Assembly: GCA_963695705.1 (NCBI GenBank)
Contig: CAVOHB010000010.1
Coordinates: 124,001 to 188,000, forward strand
DNA: 64,000 bases
Direction: 5' to 3'
Source of the DNA: JBKPNJ01 sp963695705
GTDB taxonomy: Bacteria; Actinomycetota; Actinomycetes; Propionibacteriales; Nocardioidaceae
Position 1 is the stretch's first letter. Each line of letters begins with the position of its first letter. This document shows positions 17,865 to 25,601 of the stretch, one piece after another. The notes below the pieces were generated by a model that saw nothing but the letters and a program-made list of their open reading frames with translations, did not search any database and was not told the origin of the DNA. Position numbers and translations under genes: made by a program.

Positions 17865-18769
17865 TAATCCGCCGATCTGTCATGTCGTGTCACGGTGAAA
17901 CCCAGCAGGCGCTCGGCCTCCTCGAGGCCACCCTGGAGATCGCCGATGGTGTTCATCTTGCTCAGATCAACCCCGATCGTGACCAACGTCTGCGCGATCT
18001 CAGGAGACAGCCCAGTGATGATGACGCTCGCACCCATGAGACGTGACGCGTCGACCGTTCGCACCAGATGATTTGCCACCGTTTCGTCCACCGCGGGGGC
18101 GCCGGTGATGTCGATGACGACGACCTTCGCGCGATGCGTTCGTATCCCGCTCAAGAGCTGCTCGGTCAGCTGTCGAGCGCGGTCGGTGTCGAGGACACCG
18201 ATGATCGGGAGGATCAGCAGGCGTTCTCTGACTGGGAGGACCGGAGTGGAGAGCTCCTGGATGGAGTCCTGTTGTTGTCGGATCACTCGCTCGCGCTCAT
18301 CGACGAAGCTGACCGCAACCGTGTTGGCGATTCGGTTCGCCGCCGGCTCGTACGCGTCAAGAACCTGGTTGAGCAGCGAGAAGTCCTGTTGGTACTTCTC
18401 AAACAGAGATCTGGCCAGCACGTCCCTCAGCAACAAGACGATGCCCACCACCTCGTGCGTCTCGACGCCTCGCGGAATGATGCGCTCGGAGAGATCACGC
18501 GCGTAACGCTGCAGCGCCTCCACGCTGCCGGTCTCGAGCACCTCGACGTAGTTGTCGTACACCGAGGTCGTCTCCGCGCCCATCTCCTGCGGTGTCATGG
18601 CTTCCAGCAGGTGTGCGTCGCGGATGCGGCTCACCCACTCCTGACGCAGCTTCGTCCGGTGCTGACGCAGGTGCTCCACCAGCTGCGGCAACAGGTGATC
18701 CCCCTCGCTCTCGTCGCGCCTGGAGGATTCAGCGTCAACCTGCGCCGCCTCTGTCGAGTCCTCATCCAT
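17864..18769 (-). CDS. rsbR: RsbR-type stressosome sensor (N-terminal RsbRD domain plus STAS)
   Basis: 301 residues. Residues about 25-155 form a helical RsbRD-type input domain (RQEWVSRI...YDNYVEVL...LLRDVLARSLFEKY), different from the globin-like domain of Bacillus RsbRA. A linker helix (RERVIRQQQDSIQEL) leads into a STAS domain (about 180-290) with VVIDITGAPAVDETVANHL and LSPEIAQTLVTIGVDLS. Thr261 aligns with a phosphorylated Thr of Bacillus RsbR; the other phospho-Thr position seems to be Glu229 followed by Thr230. The start lies one base after the sigma/RsbT stop, with the Shine-Dalgarno GGGAGGA over that stop. It probably forms a mixed stressosome with RsbS. Confidence 0.85.
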   Translation of the reverse strand: MDEDSTEAAQVDAESSRRDESEGDHLLPQLVEHLRQHRTKLRQEWVSRIRDAHLLEAMTPQEMGAETTSVYDNYVEVLETGSVEALQRYARDLSERIIPRGVETHEVVGIVLLLRDVLARSLFEKYQQDFSLLNQVLDAYEPAANRIANTVAVSFVDERERVIRQQQDSIQELSTPVLPVRERLLILPIIGVLDTDRARQLTEQLLSGIRTHRAKVVVIDITGAPAVDETVANHLVRTVDASRLMGASVIITGLSPEIAQTLVTIGVDLSKMNTIGDLQGGLEEAERLLGFTVTRHDRSAD

Positions 18770-18770
18770 G

Positions 18771-19892
18771 TCATCCTCCCCTGAGCCACTTGGTCATCGT
18801 CACTGTGGTGCCCCGGTTCTCCTCGGAGACGATCGCGAACTCATCCATCAATCGACGAGCGCCGGGTAAACCCAGACCCAACCCCTGGCAGGTGCTGTAG
18901 CCGTCACCCAGCGCCTGCTCGACATCCTGGATTCCCGGACCCGTGTCGCTCGCGACGACCTGGATCCCGCGCCGGGGGTGCTCGACTATCTCGACGAGGA
19001 CCTGCCCGGAGCCCGCGAACCGCACGATGTTGCGACAAACCTCCGATACTGCGGTAGCGATCACCGTGAGGTCGGTCCGGGTGAAGCCCGCGCGGATCGC
19101 CAGCTCCCGCGCCCCTTGCCGCGCCAACACAACATCCGCGTCAGCCTTGATGGCAATTCTCACCTCGTCGTCGCGCGGTTGAGCACGCCCGAGCAGCGGC
19201 TGACTCAGCCGTGAGCACAGGTCGCATTCCAGCAGATGGCGACCGGCGTCCACCTCTCGCTGCCGCCGGCGATCGCCGCTTGAGACAGCCAACAGCACGG
19301 GACGACAACGGTCGCTGCTCGGCTCCGACTTCTCCAGGGCGAGCAGGTACTCGACTCGCAGACGGGCCCGGGTTCGGTTCAGCTGTGCGGCAACCGCACC
19401 CGCAGTTGAGCCGAGCTCCTCCGCAAGCGACTGGGTCGCCTGTCCGTCGATCTCATGCGCGAGGAGGGTCCGTCGATCCCGCTCTGACAGGCGCTCGAGC
19501 GCCTGCGCCACCGCGTCTCGCTCCTCACTCTGCAACAGCTCGGCGTCAGCCATTTCCGGGAGACGAAGATCGACCACCCGGTGCAGGTTCCGACGGTGGC
19601 GGTCCTGCTCCTTCCACATCGACGCGACCACATGTCTTGCCGTGACGATGGCGTACGGCTCGAGCATTCCGGGCTCGACACGTTGTGCCGCTCCAAGGAC
19701 CCTGACCAGGGTCTCCTGAACCAGGTCGTCCGCCGACGAGTGGTCGGCGACCCGGGACCTGATGATGCGCCGAACCATCGGAATGAGAGCAGCGATCTCC
19801 GAGCCGTCACCGGACTCACGCAGTGTGTCCGGAACGTCTGGTGCTCTCACACCGGGACGGTACCTCGCGCACCCTGGTGGCGCCATGCGCAC
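18771..19892 (-). CDS. Fusion protein: ECF-type sigma factor, zinc finger (zf-HC2) and RsbT switch kinase
   Basis: 373 residues from the GTG at 19892; a GTG at 19850 is the more likely start by homology. Residues 33-185 are a sigma-70 family ECF-like factor: region 2 (VRRIIRSRV...ADDLVQETLVRVL, YAIVTARHVVASMW) and region 4 (ALERLSERDRRTLLAHEIDG, SLAEELGSTAGAVAAQLNRTR). Residues 196-226 form a zf-HC2/ZAS-like finger, C196-x22-H219-x3-C223-x2-C226. Residues 243-373 are an RsbT-type GHKL serine kinase: SEVCRNI N-box, SDTGPGI, GLGLGLPGARRLMDEF, ending TKWLRGG as RsbT ends in KWLR. It heads an operon with rsbR, rsbS and an RsbU_N gene. I infer that stressosome capture of the kinase part directly controls the sigma part. 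Confidence 0.88.
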   Translation of the reverse strand: MRMAPPGCARYRPGVRAPDVPDTLRESGDGSEIAALIPMVRRIIRSRVADHSSADDLVQETLVRVLGAAQRVEPGMLEPYAIVTARHVVASMWKEQDRHRRNLHRVVDLRLPEMADAELLQSEERDAVAQALERLSERDRRTLLAHEIDGQATQSLAEELGSTAGAVAAQLNRTRARLRVEYLLALEKSEPSSDRCRPVLLAVSSGDRRRQREVDAGRHLLECDLCSRLSQPLLGRAQPRDDEVRIAIKADADVVLARQGARELAIRAGFTRTDLTVIATAVSEVCRNIVRFAGSGQVLVEIVEHPRRGIQVVASDTGPGIQDVEQALGDGYSTCQGLGLGLPGARRLMDEFAIVSEENRGTTVTMTKWLRGG

Positions 19893-20089
19893 CTATCCCG
19901 AGGGACGCCTTCGTGGGCCACGCATGACGTGAGACCCGGTGCCGGTTGTCCCGCTGCCAAGCGGCAGCACTGGTCATTGGCGCGGATGCTGCCGCGTGGG
20001 GCGCGCGTCATGCCGAAGCGACGTGGTCATCTTCAGTGTGCGAACCCAGACTGAGCCACCAGTCCGGGAGGTACGAGCAGGAGGACCAG

Positions 20090-20518
20090 TTGGCCGGCAC
20101 GTGCGGAGGCATGTCTGCGGTCATCGGTGCCGCAGCTGAGACGGAGATCTGCGAACTCCAAGTACATATTCTCAGCACGCCCGATCGACTCGCTCCGATG
20201 AGGTGGCTGCTGGACGCTTTGGCGGGTGATCTCGACGAGAAGTCGCAGTTTCTCGATGACGTCGAGCAGGACAGCGATGAGATGTGCATCTATCTGTACG
20301 GTGGGGACCCTCTCCAGCTTGTGCGGGTCACCCGCCGGGTCTTGGAAGAGTTTCAGCTGCTTGCCGGCACGTTCGGCGTACTGACGACTCCCTGTCACGA
20401 GACGAACCGACCAGAGCCAAGGCATCACACGATCGCGTTCGAGGACGCGCACCGGTGGTTCGCTCCGCCGCGGCGAGAGACGGAGTCGAGTCTCCAGTTG
20501 GTGGGGATCACACCCTGA
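20090..20518 (+). CDS. Hypothetical protein divergent from the sigma/RsbT operon
   Basis: About 142 residues from a TTG at 20090 with AGGAGGA four bases upstream; an ATG at 20111 has GGAGG only one base away and is less convincing. The open frame reaches further upstream without a family-like start. The core (ICELQVHILSTPDRLAPMRWLLDALAGDL, then DDVEQDSDEMCIYLYGG and VTRRVLEEFQLLAGTFGV) looks like an alternating alpha/beta small domain. I do not recognise the family. Its position opposite the stressosome operon suggests, but does not show, a link to stress response. Confidence 0.5.
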   Translation: MAGTCGGMSAVIGAAAETEICELQVHILSTPDRLAPMRWLLDALAGDLDEKSQFLDDVEQDSDEMCIYLYGGDPLQLVRVTRRVLEEFQLLAGTFGVLTTPCHETNRPEPRHHTIAFEDAHRWFAPPRRETESSLQLVGITP

Positions 20519-20867
20519 TGGACGTGGACGGACATGATGTGCATGTGTTGCGGGCATCGATTCGCCTGCGCACGAAATCTGAGGTGCAGGCGGTCGTCAC
20601 CGGCACTGATCAAGGAGATGGCCAAGAAGGCGGATCTCGAAAACTCCATTCAATTGCTGACAATTCAGTTCGCGGCAGGACTAATGACCAGACAAGGTTG
20701 ACGCACGGTGGTGCGCCGGTGACTTCGCGTGCAGAGAGCAGCTTCTCCGAAGGGAATGGCGAAGTGCGGTGTGAACAGTAAGGGGTTTGAAGCGAGGCCT
20801 GCTGGGTACTGCCCCGAGGCCCCGTCACCGGCTGGTTTTCCCGTGCGATACCCAGAAGGGACCAAGA
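20519..20867. other. Intergenic stretch ahead of the coiled-coil stress gene
   Basis: About 350 bases with lower GC than its surroundings and no supported gene. The only signal I can support is the GTTT-N15-GGGTA promoter-like element at 20785-20808. Confidence 0.4.
20785..20808 (+). promoter_or_regulatory. Candidate SigB/SigF-type stress promoter
   Basis: GTTT (20785-20788) and GGGTA (20804-20808) are separated by 15 bases, matching the general-stress sigma pattern GTTT-N14-16-GGGTA of Gram-positive bacteria. Transcription would begin about 50 nt before the ATG at 20868. Seen once; no upstream copy was found for the neighbouring small genes. Confidence 0.45.
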
Positions 20868-21839
20868 ATGTCGAGTAAGCGAACGAACTCACGACTGGCG
20901 AGCACGCTCGCGCGTGGTGTGACAGACATTCCGCGCAATACCTCCTGGCTACTCTCGAAGGCTTTGTCTCCTGCAGATGGGGCCAAGGAGGCATCGAATG
21001 CCACCAAGAATGCAGCCAGCAACGCGGGGAGTGCAGCCAGCAGCGCCGGAAGCGCAGCTGGTAGCGGAATCGTCGACACCGTGCGCAGTGCCGGCGCGTC
21101 GGTCAGGGACGTCCTGCCGGGACTGAATCAGTCGGTGGAGTCCCGGCTTCAGCGGGCCCGCGCGGCAACCGAGCGAGCAAGAGAGGCCGAAGACAGGGCC
21201 TTCCAGTCCGCCGAGGACGCCAAGGCACGATCCAGCCATGCCAAGGAGGTGGCCGAGCGCGACAAGCAGCACCTTCGTGACCTCAGGCGAGACCAGTCCA
21301 AGCAAGTCGACCAGCGGGTAGCCGAAGCTCGCCGGGCCGCTGATGCGCGGGTGGAAGAGGAGCGCCGGCAGGCCCAGTCGGATGCGAACCGCGTCATCGA
21401 GCAGGAGGAGGAAGAGGCGCAGGAGCGGTTGCAGAAGGCGCGCGAGGAAGCCGAGGCGGCACAGGAGAAGGCGCAGAGCGAGATGGCCGAGGCAACCGCG
21501 AGGCTTGCCGAGGCCCGCAGGCTAGCTGACGAGGCCGCCGCCGCTGCCAAGGCAGCCGCCGATGAGGCACATGAACAGGCCGCACAGCTGTCTGCCAATG
21601 CAAACCGGGAGGCCAAGAGCGCCGACGCCGTCTTCGCCGAGGCCGAGAAGGTGCAGGCACATTCGACGGCCACCGCGACCGTGGTCACAAAGAAACTGAA
21701 GGCAAGAGAGGTTCCGGTCGACTTCGACAGTTTGACGAAGCACGAACTGATGGACCTCGCAGCGGCGGAGGCCATAGAAGTCAAGACGTCGATGACTAAG
21801 CAAGAGATCATCAACGCTCTGAAGAAGGCCGCACGATGA
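20868..21839 (+). CDS. Ala/Glu-rich coiled-coil protein with C-terminal Rho-N/SAP-like motif
   Basis: 323 residues from the ATG at 20868 (GAAGGGA upstream). Residues 40-75 are Ala/Ser/Gly repeats (ASNAGSAASSAGSAAGSG). Residues 90-265 form a long charged heptad-rich helix (ERAREAEDRAFQSAEDAK, EEEEAQERLQKAREEAEAAQ). The C-terminal 40 residues (FDSLTKHELMDLAAAE, SMTKQEIINALKKA) match the Rho N-terminal/SAP-like helix-extended-helix motif that can bind nucleic acid. It resembles LEA-like or envelope-associated stress proteins. A SigB-type promoter precedes it, and two very small genes follow in the same direction. Confidence 0.75.
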   Translation: MSSKRTNSRLASTLARGVTDIPRNTSWLLSKALSPADGAKEASNATKNAASNAGSAASSAGSAAGSGIVDTVRSAGASVRDVLPGLNQSVESRLQRARAATERAREAEDRAFQSAEDAKARSSHAKEVAERDKQHLRDLRRDQSKQVDQRVAEARRAADARVEEERRQAQSDANRVIEQEEEEAQERLQKAREEAEAAQEKAQSEMAEATARLAEARRLADEAAAAAKAAADEAHEQAAQLSANANREAKSADAVFAEAEKVQAHSTATATVVTKKLKAREVPVDFDSLTKHELMDLAAAEAIEVKTSMTKQEIINALKKAAR

Positions 21840-21876
21840 TGATCACCGACCAGATGACTTCGAAAGGAAAGTAGAG

Positions 21877-22047
21877 ATGGGGCTATTTCACAAGCAGAGC
21901 AAGTTGGAGCGGTTGGTCGAGCCGGTTTCCCAGATCGGGCCGAAAGGAGCCGCCAAGTCCGGGCTGACGGCACTCGGTGCCATGGTGGGTATGTCGCTTC
22001 TGAGTAGCGCGGTCTCGGTGCTGCGGCAACGCAAGGAGAAGGCGTGA
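21877..22047 (+). CDS. Small hypothetical membrane-type protein (56 aa)
   Basis: Encoded from an ATG with GAAAGGA nine bases upstream, 37 nt after the coiled-coil gene. The product has a charged N-terminus (MGLFHKQSKLERLVEPV) and a C-terminal hydrophobic stretch (LTALGAMVGMSLLSSAVSVL) followed by QRKEKA, consistent with one membrane helix. Its stop overlaps the GTG of the next gene (GTGA), supporting real translation. I do not recognise the family. Confidence 0.6.
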   Translation: MGLFHKQSKLERLVEPVSQIGPKGAAKSGLTALGAMVGMSLLSSAVSVLRQRKEKA

Positions 22048-22244
22048 AGGTGATGCGCATCGCCATGTTCGGGGCCGGCTATGTGCTAGGTGCGAAGGCG
22101 GGACGTGAGCGTTATCAGCAGATTGTGGCGGCGGCGCATACCGCGGCGAAGCGGTTGGAGAAATACGGCGATCGCGGCAAGCCGGCCGATGATGAGCGCA
22201 CCGCCGTTGTTGACACGTCCGTCGGTGATCCCGGACAGCAGTAA
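22044..22244 (+). CDS. Small membrane-anchored protein (YtxH-like start)
   Basis: 66 residues. The N-terminus MRIAMFGAGYVLGAKAGRER has the short glycine-rich membrane segment followed by AGRERY that is common in YtxH-like actinobacterial small proteins. The remainder is a charged helix and a hydrophilic tail. The GTG start overlaps the preceding stop by GTGA. It probably forms a two-gene unit with the 56-residue protein, within the stress-type cluster. Confidence 0.65.
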   Translation: MKVMRIAMFGAGYVLGAKAGRERYQQIVAAAHTAAKRLEKYGDRGKPADDERTAVVDTSVGDPGQQ

Positions 22245-22557
22245 ACAGCTCTCCGATGGCGTGGTCGTCCAGGCATCCGTGCTGGCCCGGCTGCTCGGTG
22301 TCAAGTTGCTCACCGTCGATGCCACCGTGCTTGTCTCACCTGCCCAGCTGACAGAACACGAGATCCAGCAGGATGCGGGTCCCGTGATTGCTCCGCGCCC
22401 GCAACCAGAGATTCACGGGCTGGTGTTGGGTGCTGGATCCGCGGGCACGGCCTCGCCAACCCGGTCACCGAACGGGCTGGTCGGCAGCCGGCTCGGCCTC
22501 GCCGCGCGCCTGCTCGAGGACAGTACTGGAGACCTGCGCAAGCTCGACGGTCCCTGA
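22189..22557 (+). CDS. Possible small hypothetical protein
   Basis: The frame continues to 22557. From about 22255 it reads like a folded segment (VVVQASVLARLLGVKLLTVDATVLVSPAQL), then becomes low in pattern. Candidate starts at 22189 or 22192 overlap the previous gene, and none has a clear ribosome-binding site. I list it because the gap between 22245 and 22690 holds nothing else; it may not be a gene. Confidence 0.25.
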   Translation: MMSAPPLLTRPSVIPDSSKQLSDGVVVQASVLARLLGVKLLTVDATVLVSPAQLTEHEIQQDAGPVIAPRPQPEIHGLVLGAGSAGTASPTRSPNGLVGSRLGLAARLLEDSTGDLRKLDGP

Positions 22558-22690
22558 CGTAGCAACACAGCGTAACCACGCGTGGCGATTGCCGCGTTCA
22601 TTCCGGCATGCCGACCGGGGCCTTGAAACGATGAGGGCTCAGCAAGGTTTGCGGCCCATTCTGAGGTCGCACGTGGAACGTGAGGTTACG

Positions 22691-22834
22691 ATGAAGAGCT
22701 CCACCACCAAGCGCACGGACCGCTGGGGCTGGTGGCTTAACGCTCCTGCCGGCGTTCAGATGCTGGCCGCCCTGGCGATCATGGTCACCGTATGGGCCGT
22801 CCTCGTCACAGCCGCCGCTCGGGTCGGCATCTAG
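22691..22834 (+). CDS. Small single-helix membrane protein (47 aa)
   Basis: From the ATG at 22691 (GTGAGG upstream) the product begins MKSSTTKRTDRWGWWLNAPA and continues into one hydrophobic helix (MLAALAIMVTVWAVLVTAAA). The basic N-terminus would stay inside. Short proteins of this shape are frequent beside actinobacterial stress genes. Family not recognised. Confidence 0.5.
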   Translation: MKSSTTKRTDRWGWWLNAPAGVQMLAALAIMVTVWAVLVTAAARVGI

Positions 22835-23001
22835 CCCGCGCTAGTCCCCCTGCACTCGACTGGCCACATCCGGCCGCTCCGGCCGTTTCGTCCGCGCCGC
22901 CGGTCAGAGATCGGATGGTCACACGCGTCATGGCCACGGCTTGCAGGCGTCATCACCTGTACAGCCCGAAACGCCTGACCACACAAGCCAGGAGCGTGCA
23001 T

Positions 23002-23316
23002 GTGTCCGATGAACCCTTGGTTCTGCCGGCGCAGGTCGAGTACCAACCGGGGAAGTTCAAGCCGGTGCTCTCGTGCAGCCATGACGAGCTCATCGACGCG
23101 GCCATGCAGTACATGACCAAGGCGCACGAGTATCGGCAACTTGCGGAGGGGCTGTCCAAGCTTGCCAGTGGGTCTCCACCCGAGCAGCGGGACGAACCAC
23201 CTCCCCCCGCGGTGCAGTCCGTCAACCTCCGTTACACCGACCGGGCGTCCGACCCACCGTCGGTGAAGCATCTCCATCTCGTGAGATCCGACAACCCGAC
23301 AGAGAATCCCGCGTAA
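23002..23316 (+). CDS. Hypothetical cytosolic protein (104 aa)
   Basis: The GTG at 23002 has AGGAG seven bases upstream; earlier in-frame codons give a sequence without pattern. The product begins MSDEPLVLPAQVEYQPGKFK, has a helical middle (DELIDAAMQYMTKAHEYRQLAEGLSKL) and a Pro-rich tail. There is no signal or membrane segment. Not recognised. Confidence 0.5.
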   Translation: MSDEPLVLPAQVEYQPGKFKPVLSCSHDELIDAAMQYMTKAHEYRQLAEGLSKLASGSPPEQRDEPPPPAVQSVNLRYTDRASDPPSVKHLHLVRSDNPTENPA

Positions 23317-23352
23317 CGCCCATGCGGGCTGCCCCGGGGCCCGCGTGGTCCG

Positions 23353-23415
23353 GGTTGCGGAGCCAGGTTGCGGAGCCAGGTTGCGGGAGCCGGTATTCGG
23401 GAGTCGGTGTTCGGG
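23353..23415. repeat. Degenerate 13-nt tandem repeats beside tRNA-Thr
   Basis: GGTTGCGGAGCCA occurs exactly at 23353-23365 and 23366-23378, then in degenerate form to about 23415 (for example GGTTGCGGGAGCC). The array ends at the 3' end of the minus-strand tRNA and resembles its terminal sequence. Confidence 0.55.
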
Positions 23416-23488
23416 AGCCGGCGGCGGGACTCGAACCCGCAACCTTCCGATTACAAGTCGGATGCGCTGCCAATTGCGCCACGCCGGC
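23416..23488 (-). tRNA. tRNA-Thr (anticodon UGU)
   Basis: The reverse complement folds as a 73-nt cloverleaf. The acceptor GCCGGCG pairs with CGCCGGC (discriminator U). The D arm is GCGC-AATTGGCA-GCGC, the anticodon arm is TCCGA-CTTGTAA-TCGGA with anticodon TGT, and the T arm is GCGGG-TTCGAGT-CCCGC. CCA is not encoded. It reads ACA codons, which are rare in this GC-rich genome. Confidence 0.95.
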
Positions 23489-23640
23489 GAAGATGCCGGC
23501 TCATCCTAGTCAGCCTGGTGGGCCCGCAAGCCTGAGACATCTGCCCGCGACGATGCGTGCATCGAGGTCGGCGTGTCTGCTCCGCTGCGGTTCTTGCGGC
23601 GCCCATCGAGGACGCCAAGCGTCGAGGCTACGGTGCAGCC

Positions 23641-24306
23641 ATGACCAACAAGGTGATTGTCATTGTCGGGGCGGGACCCGGGCTCGGGAGCGCCGTGGCC
23701 CGGGCGTTCGGAAGACAGGGGTACGACGTCGCCCTGGTGGCTCGAAACCCCGGGAAGCTCGAGGCGCTCGGAACGTCCTTGCAGGAGCTCGGCATCACCA
23801 CCGGGTGGTCAGACGCGGATGTGACCGACAGCGGGGCCCTCGCGTCGGCCGTAAAGCGCTTCGGCGGACACGCGGGGCACATCGACGCGCTGCATTTCAA
23901 CCCGTCGATCTTCACGCCGAAGAGCGCGGCCGAGCTCAGCGCCGGGGAGCTGCTTCGTGACCTCGCCGGAGGTGCAGCGGCCATCCTGACGGCGGCGCAG
24001 GCGGCGCGGCCCTTCATGCCCACCGGTAGCGTCATCCTCGCTACCGGCAGCATCAATGCTGACCGACCATGGACGACCGTAGCCTCGCTCGGCGTCCAGA
24101 AGGCGGCGCTGCGCAATCTCGTAACGGCGCTGGACCAGAGTCTGCGCTCCGACGGCATCCGAGCTGCGTCGGTCACGATCAACGGGACGCTCGCCGAGGA
24201 CACGGTATTTGCTCCAGACCTGATCGCGGAGGTGTTCGTGGAGTTGGCCGAACGAGCACGGACGGCGGGAGAGAACTGGCAGACCGTCGTGCCATACCCA
24301 GCCTGA
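23641..24306 (+). CDS. Short-chain dehydrogenase/reductase-like protein with non-standard active site
   Basis: 221 residues from the ATG at 23641. The N-terminal Rossmann motif VGAGPGLGSAVARAF is the TGxxxGxG type of SDRs, and ALVARNPGKLEAL follows as in NADP-binding members. ATGSINAD holds the Ser, but where YxxxK should occur the sequence is LGVQKAALRN: Lys is kept and Tyr is Leu. Classical oxidoreductase chemistry is therefore doubtful. Single gene; no pathway context. Confidence 0.75.
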   Translation: MTNKVIVIVGAGPGLGSAVARAFGRQGYDVALVARNPGKLEALGTSLQELGITTGWSDADVTDSGALASAVKRFGGHAGHIDALHFNPSIFTPKSAAELSAGELLRDLAGGAAAILTAAQAARPFMPTGSVILATGSINADRPWTTVASLGVQKAALRNLVTALDQSLRSDGIRAASVTINGTLAEDTVFAPDLIAEVFVELAERARTAGENWQTVVPYPA

Positions 24307-24380
24307 AACTCCTTGGAAATAAGGTCTTTTGGGTTGTGGATTGTGGGTTGGGTGTCGGTGGGATGCACTAGTGTGTACGT

Positions 24381-25251
24381 ATGTTCGAATCGTTGACCGG
24401 CTCGCTGGCGCCCGGCCCGCAGCTGGCCGCGGCGGTCGCCGACCTCGATCCGCGCGAACTGTCCGACGATCAACTGCTGCGAAGTCGCCGCGGCCGGGAA
24501 GCGGCTGGCGGCCTGGGCGGAGTCGCTCACCCTGGATGCGGTGGCCGGGTTCTGCGACCGGCGCCGACCCGACACACCATCCCGGCCGGCCGGGCCGCCG
24601 CGGACCGGGCCGGCGGAGTCAGGACGGTCCGGTACGGCGCGGACGGCACCCCGGAAGTGGAGAAGTTCGACGCCGAGGAGGTCGCCGTCGCGTTGACCAT
24701 CTCGCCGGGCAGCGCGCGGAACCTGATCGGGCACGCGCTGGACCTGCGGCACCGGTTCCCGCGGGTACGGGCCGCGCTGGCCGCCGGCACGGTGGACGGA
24801 TTCAGGGCCCGGATCGTCACCACCGCCACCACCACCCTCGACCACGCTGCCGCCGCCCGGGTGGAAGACAAGATCCTGCCGAAACTGGCCCGGGTCACCA
24901 CCGGCCAACTCGACAAGCTCGTCGCCGCCGAAACGATCACCGCCGACCCCGCGGGTGCCGACCACGACATCGCACAGGCACAGAGCTTCAAAGGAGTCTG
25001 GCCCACCCCCGACACACACCCCGGGCTGGCCGGGATGACCGCCGAACTCGACACCAACGCGATGGCCCGACTCGACCAGCGGATCAGCACCGTCGCCCGG
25101 CTGCTACGCCGCACCGGGCGCACTCCAACAACCCTTCCCCGGCCTCCTCATCTGGCAATCACCCACCGGCACCATCCACATCACCCACCAACACGAAACC
25201 ACCCACCTCCGCCGGCCAACCCCAGCCGACACCGGCAGCGACGGGCCATAA
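24381..25251 (+). pseudogene. Broken 13E12-repeat/DUF222 HNH endonuclease-like gene
   Basis: The N-terminus (MFESLTGSLAPGPQLAAAVADL) is typical of DUF222/13E12 proteins. A frameshift near 24480 moves the expected AGKRLAAWAESLTLDAVAGF to another frame; the frame returns by about 24650 (FDAEEVAVALTISPGSAR...). After LDQRISTVARLLR (about 25105) most of the HNH domain is missing, and the C-terminal GLLIWQSPTGTIHITHQHET is in a third frame, ending at TAA 25249-25251. At least three lesions plus an internal deletion make it a decayed copy. These genes are multi-copy, often tied to mobile DNA. Confidence 0.75.
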
Positions 25252-25298
25252 AGGCAGAGCGAGCACATGGTCTTCAGCCGTCGTACGGCGGACATAGC

Positions 25299-25332
25299 GC
25301 TGCCCCGTCACCTGGACAGGTGACGGGGCAGC
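25299..25332. terminator. 15-bp perfect hairpin between the DUF222 remnant and csbD
   Basis: Bases 25299-25313 are the exact reverse complement of 25318-25332, with a GGAC loop. It lies 9 nt beyond the csbD stop on the minus strand. No T-run; a strong hairpin-only terminator candidate. Confidence 0.6.
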
Positions 25333-25341
25333 AGGGTGTGC

Positions 25342-25515
25342 CTACTTCTTGAACGCGTCCTTGACGTTGTCGCCGGCCTTCTTGAGGCTGGCCTTCGTCT
25401 GCTCGTTCTTGCCCTCGGCCTCCAGAGACTTGTCGTCGCTGGCCGAACCGGTTGCCTCCTTCGCCTTGCCGATAGCTCCCTCGGCAGTGTGCTTGACCTT
25501 GTCGCTCGAAGCCAT
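25342..25515 (-). CDS. CsbD family stress protein (57 aa)
   Basis: The minus-strand ATG at 25515 is preceded by GGAGG at six bases. The product begins MASSDKVKHTAEGAIGKAKE and contains EAEGKNEQTKASLKKAGDNV, the KxxxxxxxGxxKEatG and KaeGkxxqxkG pattern of CsbD proteins. These are small, soluble, highly charged proteins induced by general stress sigma factors; function unknown. A longer open frame covering the same bases (25274-25558) is a shadow. The promoter is not clear. Confidence 0.88.
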   Translation of the reverse strand: MASSDKVKHTAEGAIGKAKEATGSASDDKSLEAEGKNEQTKASLKKAGDNVKDAFKK

Positions 25516-25601
25516 GTTCGCCTCCGTCTGTAGTGGTGTTACCTCCCATGCTTACCACGTAAATTCCCGGATGCCGACCGAATGCCGCGAACCGGCGCGA
25601 C

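Noticed and set aside
25274..25558. A 94-codon frame over csbD
   Set aside because: It is a different frame from the clear CsbD product and is Gln/Arg/Gly-rich.
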